Origin: Vitellaria paradoxa
Taxonomy: Eukaryota; Streptophyta; Magnoliopsida; Ericales; Sapotaceae
Direction of reading: 5' to 3'
Length of the DNA stretch: 64,000 nt
NCBI GenBank assembly: GCA_019916065.1
Contig: CM034237.1
Span: 40,468,485-40,532,484 of the forward strand
This document shows, in pieces, positions 1 through 11,868 of the stretch. The notes below the pieces were generated by a model. That model had not been told where the DNA came from and ran no database searches. It saw only the letters and a list, made by a program, of their open reading frames with translations. The first letter of the stretch is position 1. Each line of letters starts with the position of its first letter. The position numbers were made by a program, and so were the translations under genes.

Positions 1-239
1 TGAGGGTTGCATTAACTGCTTTCTTGATCTGGGCTAAAAGAGGAGAGGTTTTGGTTGATATGATAGAGTGTGAGGGTGGGGAGAAGTAGACTTGGTCTGA
101 CAGGATAAGGTATCAAGTTGCCCATGAAACGGGAAGGAACTATGAGAAACTGAGCGCAAATTTGATATTAATTGGTAAGTGATAATAATTAAAGCAGATT
201 TATTCGTGAATTTGAGTAACCACAGATCAGGTTAATTCA
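1..239 (+). pseudogene. Damaged partial duplicate of the membrane-protein first exon
   Basis: This stretch aligns closely with 1,257-1,475, the first coding exon and the start of intron 1 of the downstream gene. Shared blocks include the segment reading tatcaagttgcccatgaaac and the donor-side sequence ttgatattaattgg. The copy is broken. In the frame used by the intact gene, a TAG replaces a sense codon at about 88-90, there is an insertion near 36-52, and no convincing start is visible. The second and third exons are not found next to it, so only a 5' part was duplicated, or the rest was lost. It is truncated by the window edge. It is probably a relic of a tandem duplication about 1.25 kb upstream of the intact copy. 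Confidence 0.7.
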
Positions 240-882
240 ATTAATTTATTTATTTTCTATGTTATTTTCAAGTCGGTTAATTTTTAGTGTTTTAAGATTG
301 TGTTTGGATTTGAAAAAAAAAAAAAGAAATGAATGGGCCAGATACAGAGTTTGTATGGCGTTATTGTGTAATTTTATTTAGTGAAAATTTAAATTGAAGT
401 GAAAAATTTTATTTGTAGAGTACAAATAAGTTCACTTTATGAAAAATAAGTAAAAAATTTAAAAAATAACACGTGATTTTTTATTAGAGGAACCCATTTA
501 ACAAAAGAGAATGACCACGTATCCTTAACGAGGACCAAATTTAAAATTTTTACTACAAATAAAAAGTAACAAGGATATCAATAGAAAGAATACAAGTTTT
601 TCTAATTAAAATATTTTTTGATCTATTTGATTTAAATTTTACCATTCTTGTTTGTTAGGCACATGCAATACACATTTTCTGTAAAATTTAAATTTAAATT
701 TTTATTTTTATTTATTTATTTATTTATTTTTTGGTCTCAAACCCTCAAATAATTTCACACCGTGCGCAAATAATGTGATACGACCTCGAGTTGCATTGCT
801 TACTGTCTGGGGGTTGAAGAGAGGTGCGTTTTGTTTGGTATGATAGGAGTGATATATGTGTATATAGATTTCATGTGAACGC

Positions 883-914
<32 letters not shown>

Positions 915-1256
915 ATTCATGTGGCTATGTGTGGTTTTATACATATATATATATATATATAATTTAGGACAAACCCAACAAATTAACCAACTCAAAAAAG
1001 TTGGTTCATGGAGAGGGGTTATATATACAACTCACACCCCCAAACTCTAGTGTGAATCCATGGGTGATTGGCCTATGAACAGTTTGTGACTGTAGCAGAA
1101 GTGGTTTGGTCTTGTTAGTCCACTGTGGATAAAAAGGAATATGGTATAATATGACGGAGAAAGAAACGGGAGGCAATGACTCAGGAGGGAGATCTTCGTG
1201 TCACTACTGTCTGAGAGGGGGTGGGGTTGGTTGGTGCAATCTTGCTGGTGTTTGAG
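240..1256. other. Gene-free AT-rich interval with AT microsatellites
   Basis: No supported gene. It holds a poly(A) run near 313-325, a TTTA-rich run near 705-730, and two (AT)n tracts at about 882-902 and 941-961. ORFs read through this interval are low-complexity Tyr/Ile translations of the AT repeats. The last 200 bases may hold the promoter or 5' UTR of the downstream membrane-protein gene, but I see no clear TATA box. Confidence 0.5.
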
Positions 1257-2372
1257 ATGAGTGTTGCATTAGTCGGGTTCTGGATTTGGGTTGATATGAT
1301 AGAGCGTGAGGGAGGGAAGAAGGAAACTTGGTCTGGCAGGATAAGTTATCAAGTTGCCCATGAAACAGGAAGGAGTTATGAGAGAATGAGAGCAAATTTG
1401 ATATTAATTGGTGAGTGGGTAATAATTAAAGCAGATTTATTCGGGAATTTGAGTAAACATATATCAGGCTAATTTTATTTATTTATTTATTTTCTATGTT
1501 GTTTTCAATTAATTTCTAATATTTTTAGATTGTGTTTGGCCTAAAAAGGAAATGAAAGGGCCGGCTTCAAAATTTATTTGTTTTCTAGTGAACAATGAAA
1601 GAAAAAAAAAAAAAATTAAAGAATGAGATTCGAAATTAGACATGACGGTGATTATTTTTTTTTCACAGGTCGTTCCACTCAGTCTCCATCGTGGAAGACG
1701 TCTGTATGGCTTTTGGTGTCGGTGCTAGGACAAATATTTTCAGCGAATATTGTTGCCTTAATATATTACCCTTCCCACCATGATCATTCTATTATAATCT
1801 ATATAATTATGATATTTATGGTGGTTGTTCTGGTTCTTGTTGGCATGTTTTACCTATACTTTGCTTTGGCATACGCCTTACACTATTTGAGAGAGAGAGT
1901 TGAGGATCTTAGAAGAGTTGATTCTTTTGTCAGTATCACCGTTATTGTCATATATTATACAATTATCATCGTGCCTAGCAAACTAAATAACCCTGATCTT
2001 ATCCTATACGTTCGTCTCATCGTTGTTGTTTGTCTATGCACCTTCATGGCACTATTGACCTATATTTTTTACGAGGATGTTGGAAAAATAAGAACCACAA
2101 TCACCATACAAGTTTTGGCTTCTACGTTGTATTATTTTCAGCAACATGAGAGAATCTATATGTTATTTTACACAGTGACTTCCATATTAGGCATTGTTAC
2201 AGTGGTAAGTTATATATAAATATTCATTTTAACTGCTTAATTAGTGGTAGCGTTTCATTTTAATATTAATTATTAATTCATTTATTACTAGTTTATTGGA
2301 GGTGACGGTCCTGTGACAAGAATCAATGTGCCGTTCTTTGGAATTATTTCCTTTACTCCTCGGCCTCGCTGA
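1257..2372 (+). CDS. Unknown multi-span membrane protein, three coding exons
   Basis: Three exons join in frame: 1,257-1,410, 1,669-2,204 and 2,292-2,372 (TGA). Donors are GTGAGT at 1,411 and GTAAGT at 2,205; acceptors are TTTCACAG ending 1,668 and TTACTAG ending 2,291. The split Gly codon at junction 1 and phase 0 at junction 2 both preserve the frame, giving about 256 residues from ATG 1,257. The frame is open a little further upstream (stop at 1,212-1,214), so an earlier exon is possible. The protein begins with a short hydrophobic stretch and a polar loop, then has five strongly hydrophobic segments at about residues 60-80, 90-120, 132-152, 160-185 and 205-230. A charged loop RERVEDLRRVD lies between segments 2 and 3. 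The C-terminus is short and polar, ending PRPR. I do not recognise the family. Transport or a structural membrane role is only a guess. Intact frames and splice sites suggest a recently functional gene. Confidence 0.6.
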
Positions 2373-2539
2373 TTGGTAATGTAATGATTCGTATTTCATA
2401 TATATTCTTTTAATTATAATTTATTAAATTTTAGTCTAATTTTTTAATGACACGTCTTTTCAGATATATTATTGTGCATATGATTATGGGTTAATGTGGT
2501 GGTTGATGTGATTAATATGATACTTGAGTTGACTTAGTC

Positions 2540-4990
2540 GTTTGGTTCCTGGTTTAGGGTTACCCATGTAAGAGTTAAAGCTTGATTTAGGGTTTTGGAG
2601 TCCCAGTGTGCATGCCTTGTGTCTTCCTGTGTGCATGTCTTACCTGTGCGATGCCCTTGTTCTTTTAGTGCTCACGGTCTGAAATAGTTGTCATGTTGCA
2701 AGTTGCTTTTTGCTTTTTTCTAGCTTTTTGACCAACACATTCTTTCAATTAATTTCTCGCCCAACTTACCTAGCCTTCGGTCTTAGCCTCACCAACCACG
2801 GTCATCTCACATACTTGCACTTGCTTCTTCACCTTGTAGCATCTTGTGTCTATATATGTGTGTGTAGGTGGGTGTCTCAAGCGTTAACAGAAAAACTAGA
2901 AGGAGGGGAGGTAAGTTGGTAAGAACAAGTGTTACACAAATTTTTTTTCTTCTTTTCATTTCGAGAGTGTAATTGGGATTGTTTGGGTTATGTTGAGAGA
3001 GTTAGTTTAATGTTGAGGTTCTTGTGTTGGTAGTTGTTGCTTTTTGTCATTCTAGAACTTCTCATAGTCTCATTCTTCTTCCCCGAGCAACTTGAGGTGG
3101 GGATTTACTTGTATCTTATCACTTATATGCTATGTTCTGGAGTCGGAGAGAAGCCCGCAACCGTTACCCATGGGTGTGCACTGGGTGAAGTCCGTCTCGT
3201 AGCCCTAGCCAGAAAAGAACCACGAGGAGGTAAACCAGTCTAGGCAAGTTCTGGCTGACCGGCTCAGCCGAGAAAACTGTTAGATGACTCTCCACACTTA
3301 TATGATATGTTTATGATTACAGTAATATGGTTTTGATACTTAGCTTGTTGAATGCATGGAATAGAAGTTGATATAATGCATGCATGATTAGATATATGAG
3401 CTTGAGGAAGAAAGTGATGAAGATTGAGTTCAATTCATGCTATACTTTAGATATTTTGATAAACTGGATGTATGGTAATTTTGATATATTATTAAGGATT
3501 GAAATTGAGCATAAACATGGATAGTGTTGAATTTGAAACAAGAGGAAACGAAGTTTGAAATTGCGGAGACTAAAAACAGAGTGATTACATTGCACTTAAC
3601 AAGTGTAACCATTATCTTTGATTTTCATTGTTAGTTACAATAATTTGTATCATTATATTAGGGTTTTATCATGATTTTAATTACTAATATTAGCTTGCTT
3701 ACTTGTGCAGGTTCTTGTAGGAGATGGGCATAGCAAGCCGAATGGGAACTTAGTTGTCAGAACGCCGCGATGTTTTTCTATATCTTTTTTAGGTTTTGTT
3801 TTTATTTTTTAAGACTACAAATACTTTAAGGACACGGCAGCTTTGGGGGTTCAGCAGTTTGTATTTTTATGTTGATTCCAAAGAGTTTTGGAGTGGTTTT
3901 TGAGAGTTTTTTAGAGTTCTTTTCGTTAAAGATTCACAATTCAAGATAGTTTCAATATTACGTTTTCATTTGTTGTGACTGAATTCGCGCACCATGCCGA
4001 CGAGTGTAGGTTTTGAGTCTTTATTACGATATGGTGTGTTCAAGATCGCTTAAATGTGAAAAATTATGTTTTATTTTGAAATAGCCCTTTAATTACAAAA
4101 ATTAAGAGTCACCACCCAACACTTTCAAAATGAGTGTGTGGAGAAACTTGAATTTTAGTTTATGTTTAAAATTGTTTGATTTACGATTTTGAAATTGTGA
4201 TAAAAGGTCAATTTTTAGTGACTCTCAACTAGTCTGTGCAATAAGATATAGTGGGTTCAGGAATTTGGCTACACACAGAAACCGTTATGCCTAGATATCT
4301 AAGGATATTCAGAGTCTCTTTCTACTCTTTGCGATCATAATCTCATAATATAATACTCCTTTTTATAATGATCATTGCATACAACGTGAGGCTGCCGAGC
4401 CTAACTTGTATGAGATGTCTACCCATGTGACAATGATCCATCTTAGGGGATTCTATATGCTAGTTTAATTCTAGATGAAAGTTAAAAGTCAAGTCTGTTT
4501 TTGGTTCCCACTAAAGATGCTTTGTAAAGGGTGAATCTTGCTACGGATGAGACTTATACAAGGAAACTATGTTTAACATGAAAATGGACTTATATAGTTC
4601 TTATGTATGAGTATGTGTATGTTAAGAATAAAGTGTGGATTGAAATATAGCCTATAAAGACTGAGGTTTAATATTTTAAGCCATATTCGATATTTTTTAT
4701 TTTAGATTTAGGAGCATAGCATTGTTTTAAGAAGTTTTTGCTTCCAAAACTATAGTGTTTATTCTCTGGCTTGTGTTCTGCATTTTACTACCAGATCAAT
4801 ATTATAGATCCAGGAATGAGCTACAGTCATTTTTTCTCCTTGTAACCGAGTGAATCTAGGTATTAAAGAACACTTGGGATCTAGTCTTCTTTCGTGCAAA
4901 GCTGGAAGACATTGGGTGGGAGTTGAGGCGTTGTGGCAAGGAAGATGCTGCATTGGCTTAGGGGATGCTCAAAGGTGATTGTGTCATGAA
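2540..4990. repeat. Probable LTR-retroelement remnant, no coding capacity
   Basis: No convincing gene is present. The stretch has the texture of plant LTR sequence: T-rich leader-like segments, short GC-richer islands (about 3,140-3,290 and 3,720-3,860), and near 4,100 a phrase (gagtcaccacccaacac) resembling a motif common in plant gypsy LTRs and leaders. ORFs at 2,710-2,922 and 3,034-3,243 look random. I could not find paired termini or target duplications, so the class and boundaries are inference. Confidence 0.3.
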
Positions 4991-5224
4991 TTTTGGAACA
5001 TCTATTTCCAAAATGGCCGAAGGGACGGAGTATATCTATACTAATACATTAATATCTAAGAATACTAGTGTTAACCCGTGCGATGTATAAGATTATACGA
5101 CATTTTACATTGATAAGAAAAAATAAAATAAAAGCTCTATGAATGAATCAGTTAGCAAGATAATATCTAGTTAGACCAAGTGCTTTTATAGCATGTATAT
5201 ATTGAAGTTGTATAGTTTAGTATA

Positions 5225-5255
<31 letters not shown>

Positions 5256-7260
5256 TTTATTTATATAAGTTTTAATGAATCGATAGAGCTAATCTAAGTC
5301 AAGTTTCTATATGCATGCAAAATACTTATATTTTTATCAAACCTTAACTCAACCCAATTTATCTAGCTAATTATCTAATTACTTGGATCTCTCTTTTTTA
5401 TTTCAAGAGTTTGTCAATTTCAATAAATGTTTTTTTTTTTAGTTATTAGTTCATATTGTAAAACTAATTTTAGTAAAAAATATTATTAATTTTAACTATA
5501 TTAAAATAAATTTTGATTGGTTTTATAAAAATAATAGACATTATTAATCATATGTTATATGTTGTAATTTATAAAAATAACTCTAATTAATATTTAGTTA
5601 ATTTTTCTTGATATTAATATTTAGGTATTTTTCTTTTTGTTTTAAAATTTAAAATTTACGAAGAGTGATATTAAAATAATTGTTGAACCCTTTCTTGTAT
5701 TATTATTTAGACACAAATTTTATAACTATAATGAACTAATAATTAAACAGGTTCATTTGATAAATCCATGACATTTCACATTAATTAAGATCATACATTA
5801 CACTCCCAGTGACTTTATGTACAACTGAAAAAGTGAAGTTGTAATCATTTACTAATATGGGACCAAAAAAATAGAGCCTTCTGTAAATTAAAATGTAGTA
5901 TTTTAGAAAATAACGAGTTTTAATGAAACATGGTATACAGGATTAGAATGAATGAGAAGAGGAGAGATAAAAATATTGTTTCAATATTAGATATAGATAA
6001 ATAATATAAATTTATAAAATAACTCAAATATTAAGTATTATTAATTAGTTAAAAATTATCAACATGACCAATTTAAATTTAAAATCAAAAAATTTCTAAA
6101 AAAATATTTCCAAAGTTGAATAATATTTCAACATTTTTTTATTTTTAAATTTAAGAGAAGTTATATTTTTAAATTTGATTAGCATTTAATATTAAATAAT
6201 TTTTAGAAACGAATCACTCCCAATACTAATTTTATTCAAATATTTATAAAAATAAAAAGAGTTGAATGATGAATATAAAAAGTGTCACATAATATTTGAT
6301 AATAATTTTTGATTGTTTCGTAAAAATAAATCTAATAAAAATATATAGCACGTGCTTCATGAAATAAAATAAACATGGTCAATGTGACTAATTTAAATTT
6401 AAAATTAAAATTAAAGAAAATAAATACTTCTGAACCTAATTAATACTTTGGTATTAGTTTATATTTTTATATTTAAACATTTTAAGTTTTGTTACAAGAG
6501 AAATAATGTAATTATTATTTAAGTATTTTTTATTTGTGTTTTTAATTTAAATTAATTTTTTATTTGCGTTTTTAATTAAATTTCTGATGTATTTGAAATA
6601 TATGATTTTTACAACTATATATAAGTAAGTGAGTTCTTTTTTGAAACTCAAAAATTCATTTATATTAAATTTATAAGTAAGTGAGTCCGCTTTTCTGAAC
6701 CCAAGCTAGTGCATCAATTTTTTTAAAATTTATGAACTCCTTCAAATGTATTGAAATCCTATATCATAACTCTAATAATTTTATATACAAATAAAAATGT
6801 AAAATTATAATGTTTTAGCATTATGGGATAAAAAAATAAAGATTTGTGAATGAGAAAAGAGAAGAAAAAAAAAAAAGAGAAAGAAGGAATTTAAAAATAA
6901 TTCAAAATTCTATAAAATAATGAATAGTGAAATAAAAAACAAAGTGGCATATCATGTAAAATAAGGATGAAGGAGAGCAGGAGAGAGAAACTATATTATT
7001 TTAGTATTATAACAAATGTTAACTTGTGTGATATATGGAATTGTACAATATTTTTTTTAGATAAAATATAATTTTTATAAATAAGGTTGCATAATTTCAT
7101 AAAATAATTTTTAGGTTATTTTTGTATTTTTTATTTGTGTTAATGTTAATGAGTTGATAGATTTGATAATAGTTAGGTTTTCATATGAATACCAAAAAAT
7201 TATATTTTACTGAATTTTAATTTGACCCAATCATTAAAATCAAATTTTGTTCTAAAATAT

Positions 7261-7643
7261 GGGCTCGTTTGGAGGTTCAAAAACTAGCAAAAAAAGTACC
7301 AAAAGTTATATTTTATAACTTTTGGTGCGTTAGGTAAAACCATAAATTTTCTCACTTTTTGATTGGTTACAGTAAAAAATAAAACAAAAAGTTACCACTT
7401 TTTTGATTTGTTACAGTAAAAAACATACCAAACACATAAAAAGTTAACCCACTTTTTTGATTTGCTATAGTAAAAAATTTACCAAACACCTAAAAGTTAC
7501 AAAAAATACTAAAAAATATACTTTGTTCCACCAAACACACAAAAAATGTAACTAAAAAACACAAAAAATATAACTAAAAAAACATACAAAAAACTACCAA
7601 AGGTTTCACTTTTTTTCTTATTTTTGAACCTCCAAACGCCCTC
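7261..7643. mobile_element. MITE with about 22-bp TIRs and internal 51-bp repeats
   Basis: The left end reads gggctcgtttggaggttcaa and the right end is its near-perfect inverse (tttttgaacctccaaacg, 7,621-7,638), about 383 bp apart. Inside, a unit of about 51 bp is repeated roughly three times between 7,352 and 7,503. Each copy has a gattTGTTACAGTAAAAAA-like core followed by accaaacac. No coding sequence. Flanks are too AT-rich to call a target duplication. A hAT-like origin is plausible from size and TIR style. It is nested inside the Helitron-like block. Confidence 0.6.
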
Positions 7644-9082
7644 TATATATTAAATCACGAACTTACCTAATCGATGTGATCTCTTTTTTTTTTTTATTCC
7701 AAATTGTTTGTTAATTTTAATATATATTTTTTAGTTTTTAACTCTTTACTCATTTTACAAAATTAGCTTGAGTTAGAAATACTATTAATTTTAATTTTAT
7801 TAAATTAATTTTTAGTTAATTTTATAAAAATAATTCAAAATAAAAATATTATTTTTTGTTAATTGTATGCTGTATTTCATAAAAATAACTTAAATGCTGA
7901 GTATTATCAATTAGATTTTTAACCGATGCTCAACATGACTAATTTAATTTTAAAATTGAATTGAAAAATTTAGTCTCTAGCCTAATTAATATTTAAGCAC
8001 TTCCTTGCCTAATTAATAGTAAGTATTTTTTTTTTGTATTCTAAATTTAAAATATACTAAGAGTCGTTATTATGAGAAGATTTAGATTTTTTCAAATTTA
8101 ATTAGTTTTTTCTTTCAAGCCTAATTAATTATTTAAATATGTAAATTTTGTTATGATATAGAAACAATAGGAAAGTGTGTATTTATATTTAATTTAATAG
8201 ATTTGTAAAAATAGAAAAAATAGGATGATGAATATAAAGAATGCAGCGTAGAATTCACTAATAATTTTTCTGTTGGTTTCATAAGAACGACTTAAATTAA
8301 AAATATTATTATTTTAAAAAATAAGGCCACCAATTTAAATTTAAGATTAGAATTTAGAAAAATTACTCCAAAAACTAATTTTATTTAGAGATTTATAAAA
8401 ATAAAAAAAGTAAAATGATGAATTTATAGACTGCTATATAAGATTTGATAATAAATTTTTAATTAGTTTTGTTAAAATAACTCAAATAAAAAATATTATT
8501 ACTAATGATCATACGTATGCTATAAAATAAAACAAATATAGTCAATGTAATCAATTTATATTTAAAATTATTTAGAAAAATATTACTCCTAAGCTTAATT
8601 AATATCTGGTAATTTTAAATTTTAAAAATATTAAGAATTGTTATGAGAGAAATAACCTAATTATTATTTAAATTTTTTGTGCTATTTTATTTAATTCTAA
8701 TTTTTATTTTTATTTTTTAATTAATTACTAACATATTTAAAATTTAAAATATATAAATTTTACAATCATATTGAATAATTTGAATTTATAAACAAGTGAG
8801 TCCTTTTTTAAAACAAATGAGTTCAAGTGGGTCTCATTTTAGAACTTATGAGTTTTTTTTTTTTTTTTTTTTACATTTATTAAAATCACATGCCAAAACT
8901 CTAATACTTTTATAAAGAAAAGAAAAGGTAAAATTCTAGTCTTTTGGCAATGTGGGTCAAAAAAATAAAAATTTTGTAAATGAGAAAAGAGAAGAAAAAA
9001 AGAGGGAAGGAAAAAAATTTAAAAATAATTTAAAATTCTTTAAAAAAAGTGGAATAGAGATAAAAAAAAAGCATGCCACCTA

Positions 9083-9473
9083 CGATTGGAGTGAAGGAAA
9101 AGAGGAGAGAGAGAATATATTATTTAAATAGGAATGGAGAAAAAAATTAAAAAAGAGAAAATTTCAATAAAGAATGAAAAAGTAGAATAGAGATCAAAAA
9201 ACAATGCTACCTAAGATTGGAGTGATGTAGAAGAGGATATAGAAAATACATTATTTTAATAGTATAGATAGGCAAAAGAAAAGGTAAGGTTCTAAAACAA
9301 AAATTTTGTGAATGGGAAAAGAGAAGAGAAAAAGAGGGAGAGAAAAAAAATTAAAAAATAATTTAAAATTTCATAAAAAAAAGTGGAATAAAAATTAAAA
9401 ATGCATGTCACCTACTACTGAAGTGGAGGAGAAGAGTAGAGAAAAAATATATTATTTTAATATTATAGATAGA
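9083..9473. repeat. Three tandem copies of a Helitron 5'-end-like segment
   Basis: Three related segments occur at about 9,083-9,130, 9,215-9,270 and 9,417-9,473. Each has a gattggagtg or gaagtggag start, then a ggagaagagg purine run, then atattattttaatattatagat. Between them sits a repeated aagagaagaaaaagagg block (about 8,985-9,010 and 9,318-9,345). The same module occurs singly at about 6,965-7,011. This looks like repeated nesting, or amplification of one terminus, of the Helitron-like family. Confidence 0.5.
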
Positions 9474-9500
9474 TATAAATGGGGGTTCATAAGGAAATGA

Positions 9501-9506
9501 CACGTG
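9501..9506. promoter_or_regulatory. G-box/ABRE-like site
   Basis: CACGTG within gacacgtggc matches the plant G-box/ABRE core bound by bZIP and bHLH factors. It lies about 260 bp upstream of the exon-like fragment at 9,769, just outside the Helitron-like block, and is followed by a pyrimidine-rich stretch (9,585-9,650) of the kind found in plant 5' UTRs. Whether it is active is unknown. Confidence 0.35.
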
Positions 9507-9768
9507 GCTTCAATGGAAGGGAGCTACTTTCTTTCTCACTAGGCTTTGCAAGGGAGGGCATTTTCGGAAATTAAAGAAACTTCCCACCACCCTCTCTGTT
9601 TCTCCTTTCCCTCTGCTCAGAGACACTACTTTGTTTCTCTCCCCCTTGCGAGCTTGTAGATCTGCAAATCTGCTGCTTTATTCTCACATTTATTTTATTT
9701 ATCTACTTTTTTTTTTTTTCAAATTTTCTGTCGCTTCAGAGTAGAAAGAGAAAGCTCGAAAGCAGTAA

Positions 9769-9957
9769 ATGAGTGATATGTAGATTACGGAGCAAGTGGT
9801 TAATTTCACAGAGCTGGACATCGCTCGCGGCGGGGGACAGTTGGAGGACGGAGTCAACGGAGGTAGCGGAGGAGGAGGAGGCGGAGGCAATGGAGACGGG
9901 TGGCGGTGGAGAGGGGTCGCTGCATTGGTTGCGGAGCACATTGTGCGTTCAATTTAG
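9769..9957 (+). pseudogene. Gly-rich first-exon-like fragment with in-frame TAG
   Basis: This GC-rich island is unlike the AT-rich surroundings. A frame starting at ATG 9,769 gives M-S-D-M, then TAG at 9,781-9,783. It then continues without interruption to 9,955-9,957 as an acidic/hydrophobic segment (ITEQVVNFTELDIARGGG), a poly-Gly/Asn stretch and a WRWRGVAALVAEHI segment. It reads like an N-terminal plant exon with one premature stop. A possible donor, GTGCGT, lies at about 9,943. A CT-rich leader and a G-box lie upstream. No later exons are seen downstream to 12 kb. It may be a truncated gene or captured fragment. Another reading frame is also open on the plus strand (9,773-10,003), but its composition looks less protein-like. 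Family not recognised. Confidence 0.4.
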
Positions 9958-11868
9958 TACTTTGATCCGACCCATGAATTTGCAGTCATTTTTATGGACG
10001 TAAAGATCATCACAAGGGTTGCAAATACAAAAGAAATCTGTTAGTTATCATGTTGTCAAAATATAAATGTGTATATGCATACGGAGAAAGTGTGTATAAA
10101 TTGGAGAGAATTGAAAGCGGACTTTGCGAGAATTGACAGGATGATGCAGAGGAGTGAGACCGATGAAAGAAAGAAAATGGGAGAAAGGGGAGAGACAGAA
10201 TAGTGTCGAGAATTTGAGAGAAAAACGGAGAGAGTGTTGTTTCTTTCAAGGGAGAGAGTTGGAGGAGTGGGGCGCGTTATGAGGGGGATGGTGGCAGTAG
10301 TGTCTTTTTGTCATTGGCATTATACCATTTATATATATATATATATATAGTTTTGTTTTTATTTTTATTTTTTTCGTAGAAATGAAATAAAGCTTCGTTT
10401 GATTTGTAAAAAAAAATACAAAAAATTTTATAAACTTCTATTAACTTTATATCATATCACCTTTTTTCTTTCACTGCACGTATTATGAATTCTCAATTTA
10501 TCTTAATTTATCTCACTTTTTTTTACTCTAAATAAAAAAATAAGGTTAAAAAAAAAATTACACCGCACCGACACTCTTTACGCTTTTGCTTTAAACACCT
10601 CGCATCATCATTACATTGTAACAGTACTGGAAGTCGATTTTTGTAATTTGTTTTAAATGTGAATTAAATGTTTAAAGTGATGTAAAATAATAAATTTATA
10701 AAAATATATACTTTTAATTATAATATTAGTAGTGCCATATATATCAATTTTTTCTTTGTTTTTTTTTTTTGTAAACGAATAATTTTTACTTATCCGGACA
10801 TTAAATTTTTGATTTATTTGTTTCAGTAAATGCAAAAAAAAATGTCAAAAAGTATAATTTTTAATTTTTAGTGAAAAATATTCATATAAGACGACAAAGG
10901 TTATAAAAACCAAAAATCAATTTTTTCATACCCAAACTACCCCGTTTGATGATTTAACTTTTTGCCGTTTGATAAATTTATTCTTTATATTTCTTAACTT
11001 TATTCTTTATATTTTAAGTTTTGATTATTTATTAAAAATATCGTAGTAATTGGGTTTTATTTAAATTTATTTATTAGTTAAATTTTAAATTCATGATGAT
11101 TAATTATACACATTGCATACGTTTAGTTTTTTTGATAGTGAAAATTTTAATTATATTACAACTACTTGCTGTAAAGTACGCGATTTTTGCTAATATTATT
11201 TAATCTCTATGCTTAGAAACTTTTGTTCCATTCTTCCATGAGCTCAGTCAAACCAACTAATATCATGTCTTTTGTGGTAAATCGCATGTCCAGATCTTGT
11301 CATGGATGTAATCTTAAATGAGTTGAAGTTTGTATTCAAGCTTCATTTGTTTGTAAGTGAATGAGTTTAAACAAGTCCGAGTTATTCGTGGATGACAGAA
11401 TTTGATGCTAGTCATCAGTTTAAACTACTTTAGTGTTGTTAAATTAAATTAATAGATATGGTCAATAATTTTTAAATTTATTAAATTTACTAGTGTGATA
11501 CTTTAAGTACATATTTAAATCTTCTTAAACTCCACGATGCAAGCGTCTTGTGTACTAAATTATTCTTTTATAATTTAAGTATATATATATATATATTATG
11601 AGACATAATAGTTCAACCAAATTTTTTAAGTGCGTTAGAGACGTTACAAAAAAATAAAAATAAAAATAAAAGATATACAAAAATTAACCATTTTGTAATT
11701 CATATTAATAATTTAGTACACTAAACTTTTATATATTGACCTAGTTTTGTTTTTTTTTTTTTTTTTTTCATAAAAACATTAAAAGGAATGTAAATTTATT
11801 AAAATTCAAAGATCTGCCCGACCGAATTTATCAATTTAACCATAATTTGTGTTGAATTCTCGAATTCA
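9958..11868. other. No gene seen; purine-rich then AT-rich DNA
   Basis: From 9,990 to 10,300 the plus strand is GA-rich, which makes spurious minus-strand ORFs. After that the DNA is AT-rich with (TA)n tracts at 10,330-10,349 and 11,581-11,596. No splice-consistent exon, RNA gene or element terminus was found. Confidence 0.5.

Larger units (their letters stand above)
5065..9473 (-). mobile_element. Cluster of decayed Helitron-like (non-autonomous) units
   Basis: Read on the minus strand, the block begins with TCTATCTATAATATTAAAA (9,473 downwards), preceded by A. It ends with a cgcacgggttaac segment followed by CTAG and then T (5,065/5,064). That matches plant Helitron conventions: 5' TC, 3' CTRR, insertion between A and T, and a subterminal hairpin here reduced to one good arm. 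A second 3'-end-like segment (gttaacttgtgtgatatatg) lies at 7,019, directly beside another 5'-end-like segment (attattttagtattat, about 6,996-7,011). At least two units therefore sit head to tail. There is no Rep/helicase coding sequence. The interior is extremely AT-rich. Boundaries are by eye and the family assignment is moderate. Confidence 0.45.

Noticed and set aside
720..995. Minus-strand 91-aa ORF
   Set aside because: It translates (AT)n microsatellites into Tyr/Ile runs and has no conserved feature.
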